Source: an uncultured Filifactor sp. (lineage in GTDB: Bacteria > Bacillota > Clostridia > Peptostreptococcales > Filifactoraceae). Taken from it: a DNA stretch of 10,160 nucleotides. The notes beneath the pieces are model-generated. The model was not told the DNA's origin and did not search any database. It worked only from the letters and a program-made list of their open reading frames with translations. Each line of letters opens with the position of its first letter. Position 1 is the first letter of the stretch. The stretch lies in the NCBI GenBank assembly GCA_947254385.1, contig CAMYCP010000032.1, forward strand, positions 1-10,160, written 5' to 3'. Position numbers and translations under genes: made by a program. This document shows, piece after piece, positions 1 to 6,656 of this stretch.

Positions 1-381
1 ATCGAAGAATGTCTGGACAATGAGGAAAACATAATAAATAAACCCGAAGATATAGAATACTCAACTTCCAATATTTCCTGCGTGCTTTCCGGTAAGGGTA
101 AAAAAGATGATTTTATAAAAATATACGTTTATTTCAAAAATGAAGACGGTGATTTTGAACTGTCGGGAGATCCCATGGAATTTAACTTGGGTTCTTTGGG
201 ACTTTTCAGTAAAGAACTTGCCTTAACCAAAGGTACCGAACGCGTAGACAAGAAAGAATGTTTTATTCTCTTAAATCTCGTAAGAGGCGACAAAGTCCAT
301 ACGGACTGTAGATTAATAAAATATACCAGCAGAGATAATCTGCAAAATTCTCTAAATATGATAACCAAAAAACAAAAATAA
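1..381 (+). CDS. Unidentified protein, C-terminal part (5' end outside window)
   Basis: The frame is open from the first base to the TAA at 379-381, giving at least 126 residues, so this is the 3' end of a gene that starts upstream. A GTG at 82 could be read as a start, but nothing suggests a ribosome site there and the frame continues through it. I do not recognise the protein. It is charged and soluble-looking, with alternating beta-type segments. A stretch around visible residues 59-107 (FNLGSLGLFSKELALTKG, then a strand pair ending in CRLIKYT) loosely recalls the DxSxxG-to-strand layout of PilZ domains, but the RxxxR motif is missing, so this is only a weak resemblance. It is not the end of WalK: there is no histidine-kinase ATPase box. 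It sits 45 bases before yycH in the same direction, with a hairpin between. Confidence 0.75.
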   Translation: MEECLDNEENIINKPEDIEYSTSNISCVLSGKGKKDDFIKIYVYFKNEDGDFELSGDPMEFNLGSLGLFSKELALTKGTERVDKKECFILLNLVRGDKVHTDCRLIKYTSRDNLQNSLNMITKKQK

Positions 382-405
382 AGGAAATCGCAAAGATTTC
401 CTTTT
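381..405 (+). terminator. Hairpin with short T-run after the first gene
   Basis: A perfect 9-bp stem (AAGGAAATC at 381-389 and GATTTCCTT at 395-403) with a 5-base loop overlaps the stop codon of the upstream gene and ends in TTTT. The T-run is short and is followed by ATC, so termination is probably partial and some transcripts may continue into yycH. Confidence 0.6.
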
Positions 406-426
406 ATCATATACAGGAAAAATTAT

Positions 427-1743
427 ATGTTTTATGAAAAAGAAAAACTCAAAACCGCATCTGTCATTATTCTAACCCTTACAGCAATGGCGTTGCTTAC
501 GGTAAAATTTTATATAATACCGAAAAATGTTGAAAAAACAGTATCTCAACCCTACAACATAGATTACGGTGCCGCGCTTGAAGACGTCGTATATCCATCG
601 TCCGTGATAATATACGGTTCTGAAAATACATATAAATTCATGCGACGTGAGTACAATATATACGAAAATTTTAAAGACTCTCTTTTAAAAGCAAATTTTG
701 ATGATAAGCTGAATGTTGACACATCAATCACACAGGATGTTTTAAAAAAATCCACAGCTTTTGCGGCAATTTTTAATCCCGCCGTTGAAAGCCGATTGCT
801 TGCGGCATCTTTAGGTATTAAAGACAACGTATTTTCTGAAAAAGAACCGATTTTATCCGTCTTTATCTCTTCAAAATATCCGAACCGATGCTATTTTTTT
901 TCGGATGAAAACACATATTTTATCAAACTCAAAACCGATATAGATTTTAAATCGCTTACCTTAAACTTTGAAAAAAATCCGCGTAAGTTTTACAGTTTGC
1001 ACGATCTGTTCAACGCCGCCGCCGACACTTTGATAACCAACGAAACGGAGGAAAATTTCCCGATATATGCAACCGATGACATTTTAAACGACAAAGAAAA
1101 AGATGATATTGCACGCCGTATATTTATCGGAAAATACGATTTTTTAAATCGCATAGAAAGTGCGGACAACAGTTACTTATATTCATATAATTACGGGGAA
1201 GAAACGCTAAAAATACTTGAACACGGCGATTTTAAATATTCCAATGAAAACTTGCCTTCAAGAACTGATTTAGGAATACTTGAGAATTTTTATGCGGCAC
1301 TGAATTTTCTAACACGCATCGGATACGATTTTTCCGGTATGCGTTTAGTAAATACCGAAGAAACCGAACTTCACGGCAAAAAAATTTTCAATTTCACATT
1401 CGTTTTGTTATTCGGCAACATGGACATATACAGTGAAAATAATTTTTACGATGTTTGTGTATCAGTGTCGGGGTCTGAAATTTTATCCTGCAGCGGCTGC
1501 AGGCGCAATGTATCGAACATACTTAAAACTGAGCGTAAAGCCAAAAATTATCTGGAAATTCTGGATAGATTTTACACTTATATGGAAGAAAAATCCAAAA
1601 TATCAGCGGATGAATTTTTCAAAAACATAGGTTCAATAGACACGGTTTATTACATGAAAGAAGACGGAATACTTACGCCGTGTCTAAAAATGGAGTATAC
1701 CGGCAAACCATATTTTTGTAGTATTTATGGAGATATAAAATAA
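427..1743 (+). CDS. yycH: WalH/YycH-family membrane regulator of the WalK sensor kinase
   Basis: This 438-residue protein has a short charged cytoplasmic N-terminus, one membrane helix (about residues 10-30) and a large extracytoplasmic part, the layout and length of YycH (WalH). In the best-studied Bacillota, YycH and YycI sit in the membrane and modulate WalK, the essential kinase controlling cell-wall hydrolases; the effect is inhibitory in Bacillus subtilis and activating in Staphylococcus aureus. The ATG at 427 follows AGGA at 415-418. The family call rests on the topology and on the clear YycI encoded next door with a one-base overlap (TAATG). The sequence is divergent and I see no diagnostic motif in it alone. 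walR and walK are not in the window, and the gene directly upstream is not walK. Confidence 0.72.
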   Translation: MFYEKEKLKTASVIILTLTAMALLTVKFYIIPKNVEKTVSQPYNIDYGAALEDVVYPSSVIIYGSENTYKFMRREYNIYENFKDSLLKANFDDKLNVDTSITQDVLKKSTAFAAIFNPAVESRLLAASLGIKDNVFSEKEPILSVFISSKYPNRCYFFSDENTYFIKLKTDIDFKSLTLNFEKNPRKFYSLHDLFNAAADTLITNETEENFPIYATDDILNDKEKDDIARRIFIGKYDFLNRIESADNSYLYSYNYGEETLKILEHGDFKYSNENLPSRTDLGILENFYAALNFLTRIGYDFSGMRLVNTEETELHGKKIFNFTFVLLFGNMDIYSENNFYDVCVSVSGSEILSCSGCRRNVSNILKTERKAKNYLEILDRFYTYMEEKSKISADEFFKNIGSIDTVYYMKEDGILTPCLKMEYTGKPYFCSIYGDIK

Positions 1744-2519
1744 TGGAGTGGAAAAAAGCCAAAACTTATATGATAACCACTCTCCTAATATTAAACACGT
1801 TTTTGATTTGGAGCATATTCCTCGATTTTAAAAATTTTAAGGAAACCGATATTGACGATCTTAAAACCGAACTTGAAATATATCTGGATCGCATGGATAT
1901 ACACCTTAAAACCGACATTGCGAAAGAATTGCCGAAACTTTCACCGTTGGAGACGGATTATACGGATGTGGACGATACAACATATCCGGAATTTTTTAGT
2001 AAATTTGATCCTTTTATAATTCAAACCGAAAAAAAAATACTCAAAGCGCAGATTCCTGAAGCCGCACTTAAAGATTTTCATTCCATGTATATGGATGAGT
2101 TTTCATATAAATTCATAAAAACTTACTTTAAAGAGGATTACGACCTTAAATATGCTTATTTTAAAGATAACAACTACTATAGCTGTTACACTCCGACATA
2201 CGAAGGCTACCCCATAGAAGATGCGTTTTTAAAAATTGATTTTGACTACGGGAAAAAGACTTTGTCTATAGAAAAAGTTAACATACACGCCACACCCACG
2301 TATATAGAAGCTCGTACAGTTATTTCTCCTATAAGAGCCTTAACACAGGTTGCATGCCGTATGAAAAAAGGAGATGATATAGACGAAATTAAACTTATAT
2401 ATTATTATAAAGCTGAAAACGAACCCGGTACGCCGAGTATAAAAAAAGCTCGTGCTTTACCGACGTGGCGTATCAAAAGCGTTTCAGGAAAATTTTATTA
2501 TGTGTATGCGTTATATTGA
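1743..2519 (+). CDS. yycI: WalI/YycI-family membrane regulator of the WalK sensor kinase
   Basis: The 258-residue protein begins MEWKKAKTYMITTLLILN, typical of YycI (an M-x-W-x-K-x-K start running into a single membrane helix, about residues 8-27). It ends with the family's C-terminal pattern: a YEGYPIEDA segment, a stretch with SPIRAL, then LPTWRI and a final YYVYALY, matching the APTWRI...YYVNA-type ending of known YycI proteins. The family acts together with YycH outside the membrane to tune WalK signalling. Its ATG overlaps the yycH stop by one base, so translation is very likely coupled and the products probably made in similar amounts. No clear terminator follows; the next 250 bases carry a dispersed repeat and the serpin promoter region. 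Confidence 0.85.
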   Translation: MEWKKAKTYMITTLLILNTFLIWSIFLDFKNFKETDIDDLKTELEIYLDRMDIHLKTDIAKELPKLSPLETDYTDVDDTTYPEFFSKFDPFIIQTEKKILKAQIPEAALKDFHSMYMDEFSYKFIKTYFKEDYDLKYAYFKDNNYYSCYTPTYEGYPIEDAFLKIDFDYGKKTLSIEKVNIHATPTYIEARTVISPIRALTQVACRMKKGDDIDEIKLIYYYKAENEPGTPSIKKARALPTWRIKSVSGKFYYVYALY

Positions 2520-2526
2520 TAATTAA

Positions 2527-2589
2527 TACTGAATTGCATAAGAAATTGCAGTATCAATTTTCACTTTAAATTTTTATAATACAAGTTTA
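2527..2589 (+). repeat. Dispersed intergenic repeat, copy 1
   Basis: These 63 bases match 4779-4841 at 59 of 63 positions by direct reading. The first 28 bases can fold into a small imperfect hairpin (TACTG-AATT against AATT-G-CAGTA). It starts eight bases after the yycI stop, in the orientation of the flanking genes. Similarity fades beyond about 2595. Confidence 0.8.
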
Positions 2590-2635
2590 CGTTAAGTTAT
2601 TTTAAAACTAATAATAGAGAAGTGCAAAACAAAAT

Positions 2636-2677
2636 ACAACATATAGACTTTAAATTTAATTTTTGTCTATATATTGT
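2636..2677. promoter_or_regulatory. Inverted repeat upstream of the serpin gene, possible operator
   Basis: ACAACATATAGAC at 2636-2648 faces its complement at 2665-2677 with 12 of 13 positions paired (one C/A mismatch) around a 16-base AT-rich spacer. No T-run follows, so it is not a standard terminator. The right arm overlaps the candidate -35 at 2663-2668, which would suit an operator. That role is inferred. Confidence 0.45.
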
Positions 2678-2692
2678 GTTTAAAGGTAAAAT
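2663..2692 (+). promoter_or_regulatory. Candidate promoter of the serpin-hutD pair
   Basis: TTGTCT at 2663-2668 (4 of 6 to TTGACA) and TAAAAT at 2687-2692 (5 of 6 to TATAAT) are separated by 18 bases. The site lies about 80 bases before the serpin start. It is a pattern match in AT-rich DNA, so chance is possible. Confidence 0.4.
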
Positions 2693-2771
2693 AAGTACTC
2701 TGAAAGTTGCTTGATTACTTGTGTTTAAGATTTTGCACATGTCTAAAGTTAATAAGTATAAGGAGGATATT

Positions 2772-4064
2772 ATGAAATTTATAAAAAAATTTTTAAGTTT
2801 ATCGCTTTTAATTCCTATGTGTATGCTGAATTTTGTACCGTCTTTTGCGGCAAATTCCGGCGAATCTTCATTTCCTGAAAAATTTTTGAAATTTTCAAAC
2901 ATTGTTACGGAAAGGACATCTAAAGTGAATAAAACTTCCGAAACTTTGCAAAATGAGCAAAAAAATACGGCATCGCAAGCTATGTACGATTTTGCCGTAA
3001 AATCTCTGCAAAAAGAATACAAAAATGAAAACACGCTGCTTTCACCGCTTTCGATAATAAGCGCTCTCGGCATGACCTGCAACGGTGCAAAAGGTGAAAC
3101 TTTATCCCAAATGGAAAAAACTTTGGGATTTAAAACCGACGAACTCAACAAATATATCAGTGCATACAAAAACAGCGACAAAGAAGATTTGCCGAAAGTA
3201 TTTTCCGCAAATTCCGTGTGGGTAAACAAAAATACAGATTTTAAATCAAAAAAAGAATTTGAGGACAAAATAAAAAAATACTATAAAGGTGAAATAGAAA
3301 CCCTCGCTTTCAACAACACGGCAAAAAACAAAATAAATAAATGGGTGGATAAAAATACTTCCGGCATGATAAAAGAAATTATAAACGACATTTCCCCCGA
3401 TGCAATCATGTATCTGATTAATGCACTTTCCTTCGACGCCAAATGGGAAAGCGAATACGAAAAATCGGACGTAAGAAAAGATAAATTCACGGAAGAAACC
3501 GGCAAAAAAATTGACGTCGACATGATGCATTCCGATGAAAGCTATTACATTTCAGGAAAAAATGAAACCGGAGCTATAAAATACTACAAAGGCGGACAAT
3601 ATGCATTTGTAACCTTACTTCCCAAAAAAGCCGGCATTAAAAACTATCTTGATACATTAAACGGCAAATATTTAAGCGATTTGATTAAAAATGCGGAAAA
3701 TACCGATGTAATACTTGCACTGCCTAAATTTAAAGCCGAATACGGCACGGAACTCGGTGCAACTCTTAAAAGTATGGGCATGAAAAACGCATTTGATAAA
3801 GATCTGGCGGATTTTCACAATATGGGTACTTGGAAAGAAGGCAATGTGCTTATAAGCAAAGTCCTGCACAAAACTTTTATAGAAGTGTCGGAGCAAGGGA
3901 CCAAAGCCGCCGCCGCAACTGCGGTTATAATGGAAAAATGCACTGCAATGCCAATTTTTAAGGAACCTAAAGAAGTAATTTTGGACAGACCCTTTGTGTA
4001 TATGATAGTGGATATGCAAAATCAAATTCCGCTCTTTATAGGTACGGAAATGACCGTGAAATAA
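2772..4064 (+). CDS. Secreted serpin (serine/cysteine protease inhibitor)
   Basis: The start is the ATG at 2772, because AGGAGG lies at 2761-2766; the frame can be extended to a GTG at 2721 but without a ribosome site. The 430-residue product has a signal peptide (KFIKK, a hydrophobic core, likely cut after VPSFA at residue 26), a charged linker to about residue 60 and a full serpin fold. Recognisable parts are the shutter-region NALSFDAKWE (218-226), the hinge EVSEQGTKAAAATAV (371-385) and the C-terminal DRPFVYMIVD...PLFIGTE. The intact alanine-rich hinge indicates an inhibitory serpin that traps a protease by loop insertion. Counting 17 residues from the hinge Glu374 puts P1 at Cys390 and P1' at Thr391; Lys389 is the alternative P1. 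Targets are probably extracellular host or neighbour proteases. HutD follows after 11 bases. Confidence 0.93.
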   Translation: MKFIKKFLSLSLLIPMCMLNFVPSFAANSGESSFPEKFLKFSNIVTERTSKVNKTSETLQNEQKNTASQAMYDFAVKSLQKEYKNENTLLSPLSIISALGMTCNGAKGETLSQMEKTLGFKTDELNKYISAYKNSDKEDLPKVFSANSVWVNKNTDFKSKKEFEDKIKKYYKGEIETLAFNNTAKNKINKWVDKNTSGMIKEIINDISPDAIMYLINALSFDAKWESEYEKSDVRKDKFTEETGKKIDVDMMHSDESYYISGKNETGAIKYYKGGQYAFVTLLPKKAGIKNYLDTLNGKYLSDLIKNAENTDVILALPKFKAEYGTELGATLKSMGMKNAFDKDLADFHNMGTWKEGNVLISKVLHKTFIEVSEQGTKAAAATAVIMEKCTAMPIFKEPKEVILDRPFVYMIVDMQNQIPLFIGTEMTVK

Positions 4065-4075
4065 CGGAGGAATTT

Positions 4076-4702
4076 ATGGAATACACGATTATAGGTGAAA
4101 AAGATTTTAAAACGACCGACTGGTCGGGCGGGAAAACCGAGCAATTCTTTATTTATCCCGAAAAATCCGAACTGAATAAAAGAGATTTTATATTTCGCAT
4201 ATCTTCAGCAACATTTACTTCAACGGAATCAATTTTCAGTGATTTTACGGGATATCAAAGATATATACTGCCTTTAAGAGGAGAACTGTATTTAAATCAC
4301 TGCTTAAACGACGATACTTTAATGCAAGACCGCAAAACGAATGAATCGCCGCTATATGAACGCCTGCTAAAAAAATACGAAATCGAATATTTTTCAGGTG
4401 CATGGCGTACCTATTCAAAAAATTCGCCCGACTTAAGGGATTTCAATTTAATTGTAAAAAATAACATACAATGTAACTTAAGAGTGTTGTATAACGCCGA
4501 AGATACCTATATCCCGAAAAAAAACGGACTTTTATGCATATTTTCACTTTCTCCTTACGATTTAACAGTAAATTTCAACAAAGACAAACGCATAGAAATT
4601 GAAGAAAATCGCCTCATGGTAATAAAAGAAAACAACACCGACTACGCTTTTAACATACACGCAAACCTTGAACCGGTAATAGTATGTGAAGTTAACGTAT
4701 AA
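4076..4702 (+). CDS. HutD/Ves-family cupin-like protein
   Basis: This 208-residue protein fits the HutD/Ves family (double cupin-like beta barrel). It has W-S-G-G-x-T-E-Q-F-F-I-Y-P near residues 16-28, DFIFRISSATF (37-47), the FSDFTGYQRYILPLRG segment, and FSGAWRT...LRDFNLIVKNN matching the family's GDxxx...RDLNLM region. HutD often accompanies histidine-utilisation genes, where it has been proposed to moderate the pathway; its biochemical role is not settled. No hut gene is in the window, so a link to histidine breakdown is not shown here and I give no symbol. GGAGG at 4066-4070 sets the start, 11 bases after the serpin stop, so both are almost certainly on one transcript. A strong terminator follows the stop. 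Confidence 0.82.
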   Translation: MEYTIIGEKDFKTTDWSGGKTEQFFIYPEKSELNKRDFIFRISSATFTSTESIFSDFTGYQRYILPLRGELYLNHCLNDDTLMQDRKTNESPLYERLLKKYEIEYFSGAWRTYSKNSPDLRDFNLIVKNNIQCNLRVLYNAEDTYIPKKNGLLCIFSLSPYDLTVNFNKDKRIEIEENRLMVIKENNTDYAFNIHANLEPVIVCEVNV

Positions 4703-4714
4703 AAATTTTTAATA

Positions 4715-4770
4715 AAACCGTCTGATTTCAACAAAATAAAACTGTTGAAATCAGACGGTTTATTATTTTT
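4715..4770 (+). terminator. Strong Rho-independent terminator, probably bidirectional
   Basis: A perfect 18-bp stem (4715-4732 with 4744-4761) closes an 11-base AT-rich loop and is followed by ATTATTTTT. It starts 12 bases after the hutD stop. On the opposite strand the stem is also followed by a T-rich run, so it could stop transcription arriving from the minus-strand crh-like unit. Confidence 0.92.
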
Positions 4771-4778
4771 ATAATTTA

Positions 4779-4890
4779 TACTGAATTGCATAATAAATTG
4801 TAGTATCAATTTTCAGTTTAAATTTTTGTAATACAAGTTTATATTAAATTTCGATTAGATATAATACTACATTTTTTAAAGCTAATCAGT
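4779..4890 (+). repeat. Dispersed intergenic repeat, copy 2 (longest)
   Basis: The first 63 bases match copy 1 at 59 of 63 positions. The part from about 4825 to 4890, including TACTACATTTTT and AATCAGT, matches copy 3 on the opposite strand near the right edge. It lies between the hutD terminator and the end of the minus-strand unit. No inverted ends or coding capacity were seen. The rest of the gap (4891-4960) shows nothing clear. Confidence 0.75.
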
Positions 4891-4963
4891 GTTAATAAAT
4901 ATTTTAATACGTCGGGATTTATATCTCCGTGTTTAACCGATTTTAAAAAAATTTATTTTAGAG

Positions 4964-4980
4964 AATCGGACTTTCCGATT
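4964..4980 (-). terminator. Short hairpin at the end of the minus-strand unit
   Basis: AATCGGA (4964-4970) and TCCGATT (4974-4980) form a 7-bp stem with a 3-base loop, overlapping the stop codon of the frameshifted gene. On the minus strand a T-run follows only after about ten bases, so it is a weak terminator; the 18-bp hairpin further on may act as backup. Confidence 0.5.
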
Positions 4981-5271
4981 ATTTCAGCCGTAAAACCTTT
5001 TTGTCCTTCATCAAAAGTACTTTATCAAACAAAAGTTTAAAGATATACTCAAATTTTTCACTTGATAAACCTTTTTACGGAAACATTCTAAAACTGTTAT
5101 TTCAGAGTCAATATCCATAGCTATGCACATTTGAATTTCCACATTGTTTTTAATTATATCCTCTTTACAACTTGAAAAACTCGGTATTACAAATAAATTT
5201 TCCGTGTCGAACTCGGTTTCAACTGAAATGTACGGTGATATAACTTCACTAAAATCTCTTTCTAAAATCAT
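4979..5271 (-). pseudogene. Small unidentified gene after crh, broken by a frameshift
   Basis: From ATG at 5271 the frame reads 66 sensible residues (MILERDFSEVIS... to LECFRK) and then, past an A-run on the minus strand (5072-5076), drifts into an unlikely tail ending at 5011. The frame one base back reads KGLSSEKFEYIF... to VLRLK and stops at 4979-4981, exactly at the terminator hairpin. One extra A in the run would join both parts into a protein of about 97 residues. There is no Shine-Dalgarno site before 5271. The frame is the same as that of the crh-like gene and open right back to its stop at 5314-5316. I do not recognise the protein. Either a recent one-base deletion or a sequencing error would explain it. 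Confidence 0.55.
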
Positions 5272-5313
5272 GGCTGAAATTATCGTGTTATATTTTTGAA
5301 ATATAAAGCATCT

Positions 5314-5580
5314 TTACATTTTTTGTATTCTTTCGTTGAAGAATACTTCTATATCCTGCATGGCTTTTTCTTCGTCCGTTCCATCGGTAATTACAGTTAT
5401 TTCATCGCCATACCCTGCGGCAATCGCCATCACACCTATTACGGATTTGGCATTTACCGTTTTATTACCTTTTCTTAATGTGATTTCACATATGAATCGA
5501 TTGCATTCCTGTACAAATATAACTGCCGGTCTGACATCCAGCCCCACTTTATTTTGTATGGTAAAATTTTTACTTATCAT
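5314..5580 (-). CDS. HPr/Crh-like regulatory protein with Asp15 in place of His15
   Basis: The 88-residue product has the HPr fold pattern: FTIQNKVGLDVRPAV at the N-terminus, NAKSVIGVMAIAAGYGDEI in the middle and the final helix. The start at 5580 is chosen because it follows GGGGAAAAC and gives exact HPr numbering; a start at 5631 would add 17 residues not seen in the family. The catalytic His15 of GLHARPA is Asp (GAT codon), so it cannot accept phosphate from enzyme I. Ser46, the site of HPr kinase, is present. B. subtilis Crh has Gln15 with Ser46 and also lies after whiA, so a role in carbon-catabolite regulation through CcpA-type partners or in other signalling is likely. It is 121 bases from whiA, with a weak hairpin between. 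Confidence 0.88.
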   Translation of the reverse strand: MISKNFTIQNKVGLDVRPAVIFVQECNRFICEITLRKGNKTVNAKSVIGVMAIAAGYGDEITVITDGTDEEKAMQDIEVFFNERIQKM

Positions 5581-5681
5581 GTTTTCCCCGTCCATTTTCA
5601 AATTGATTTTGTAAATACCGTATTTTCTCAAAATAGCTAAAACTATAAATTTTTAAACTTTTCGTAAAAAATAAAATTAAA

Positions 5682-5695
5682 GTTTCTCATGAAAC
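5682..5695 (-). terminator. Weak terminator-like hairpin between whiA and the crh-like gene
   Basis: On the minus strand GTTTC-ATGA-GAAAC is followed by a T-rich tract (TTTAATTTTATTTTTT). The stem is only 5 bp, so at most it would reduce read-through from whiA into the crh-like gene. Confidence 0.35.
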
Positions 5696-5701
5696 GATTT
5701 T

Positions 5702-6655
5702 TTAAATATTTTTTTCTTTTTTTATATTGTCCGCTATTATCTCAAGTTTTTTAAGTCTATGGCTTACGGCGGATTTACCTATCGGGGGATTAAACATTTC
5801 CCCAAGTTCTTTAAGTGTAGCTATATTGTTTTTAAGCCTCAAAATTGCCGTGAGTTTGAGTTCTTCAGTGAGGTCATCCAAACCCACCGTATCTTGAATA
5901 TATTTTATAGCCTCAATTTGCCTTGTGGCGGAATCCACAACTCTTCCTATATTTGCATTTTCACAATTTACTATACGATTTATACGGTTACGCACCTGTT
6001 TATTGACTTTTACACTTTCTATCAGAAGGGACGATGTGAAATCTCCCATTAAAGTAAGTATATCGGATATGCCGTCACTTTCCTTGATATATACGATGTA
6101 TTTATTTTGGCGTTTCAATACTCTGCATTTTATATCAAATTGATTTAAAAAATTTTTAAATTGATTACAAAATTCAGCATCGTGCAATATAAATTCCATA
6201 TGGTAAGATTTTTTAGGATCGGATATTGATCCGGCGCCTAAAAACAAACCGCGTATATAGGCTTTGGAATTTTTTGCGGAGTTTTTTATATCATCCGGAA
6301 TATCATTTTGTAAAACAAAATAATTCCCGTCGAACTTAAGTATTCCACACCTTTCCAGTATAAATACGGAGCGTTTTTCGTTTTTTAACTTGCATACGTA
6401 AAAAACTTTGTTCAGGTTTCCTACGGTCTTTGTTGAAACTTCACTTTCGGATAGAAAAACAGTTTTCAAAAATTGTCTGAATCTACTTATTACGGCAAGG
6501 TTTTCACTTGTAAAAACAAAACTTGCGTGCGCTTTTGCGTTTATTTTTATCGCTCCTCCGGAACGGAGCATTCCGGAAACTTCGCTTATCTTTTCTTCGC
6601 GAGCTGTCGATTTGATACGTGTTAAATTGTTTTTAACTTCGGATGAAAAAGACAT
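5702..6655 (-). CDS. whiA: WhiA sporulation/cell-division regulator homologue
   Basis: The 317-residue protein matches WhiA over its usual length. It opens with MSFSSEVKNNLTRI, carries the LAGLIDADG-homing-endonuclease-like part with AYIRGLFLGAGSISDP...SYHMEF (132-155), and closes with the helix-turn-helix segment LKELGEMFNPPIGKSAVSHRLKKL (281-304). In actinomycetes WhiA is a transcription factor for sporulation septation; in B. subtilis it binds DNA and influences division and chromosome segregation. The homing-endonuclease fold is not catalytic in this family. The ATG lies one base after the Nudix stop (TGAGATG) and lacks a strong ribosome site, so it is probably translated by coupling. The next gene encodes the HPr/Crh-like protein, as in B. 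subtilis. Confidence 0.95.
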   Translation of the reverse strand: MSFSSEVKNNLTRIKSTAREEKISEVSGMLRSGGAIKINAKAHASFVFTSENLAVISRFRQFLKTVFLSESEVSTKTVGNLNKVFYVCKLKNEKRSVFILERCGILKFDGNYFVLQNDIPDDIKNSAKNSKAYIRGLFLGAGSISDPKKSYHMEFILHDAEFCNQFKNFLNQFDIKCRVLKRQNKYIVYIKESDGISDILTLMGDFTSSLLIESVKVNKQVRNRINRIVNCENANIGRVVDSATRQIEAIKYIQDTVGLDDLTEELKLTAILRLKNNIATLKELGEMFNPPIGKSAVSHRLKKLEIIADNIKKEKNI

Positions 6656-6656
6656 C

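Noticed and set aside
2721..2771. Longer serpin start at GTG 2721
   Set aside because: It lacks a ribosome site, would bury the signal peptide behind 17 residues, and AGGAGG precedes the ATG at 2772.
3246..4025. Minus-strand reading frames opposite the serpin gene
   Set aside because: They are shadows of the coding strand with no ribosome sites and biased Phe/Tyr-rich composition.
4779..4978. Repeat copy 2 as a complete MITE
   Set aside because: No terminal inverted repeats or target-site duplication could be found at either end.
5066..5080. Programmed -1 frameshift in the small gene after crh
   Set aside because: The slip site reads T-AAA-AAG rather than the canonical A-AAA-AAG, so the P-site tRNA would mispair on UAA. 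A one-base loss in the A-run is simpler.
5011..5271. Sequence after crh as an intact 86-residue protein, possibly of a spore-coat SPOCS type
   Set aside because: The last 20 or so residues are out of character and the adjacent frame continues sensibly to the terminator; the SPOCS resemblance was too vague to keep.
5581..5631. 17-residue N-terminal extension of the HPr-like protein
   Set aside because: The ATG at 5580 has a GGGGA site and gives exact family numbering for positions 15 and 46.
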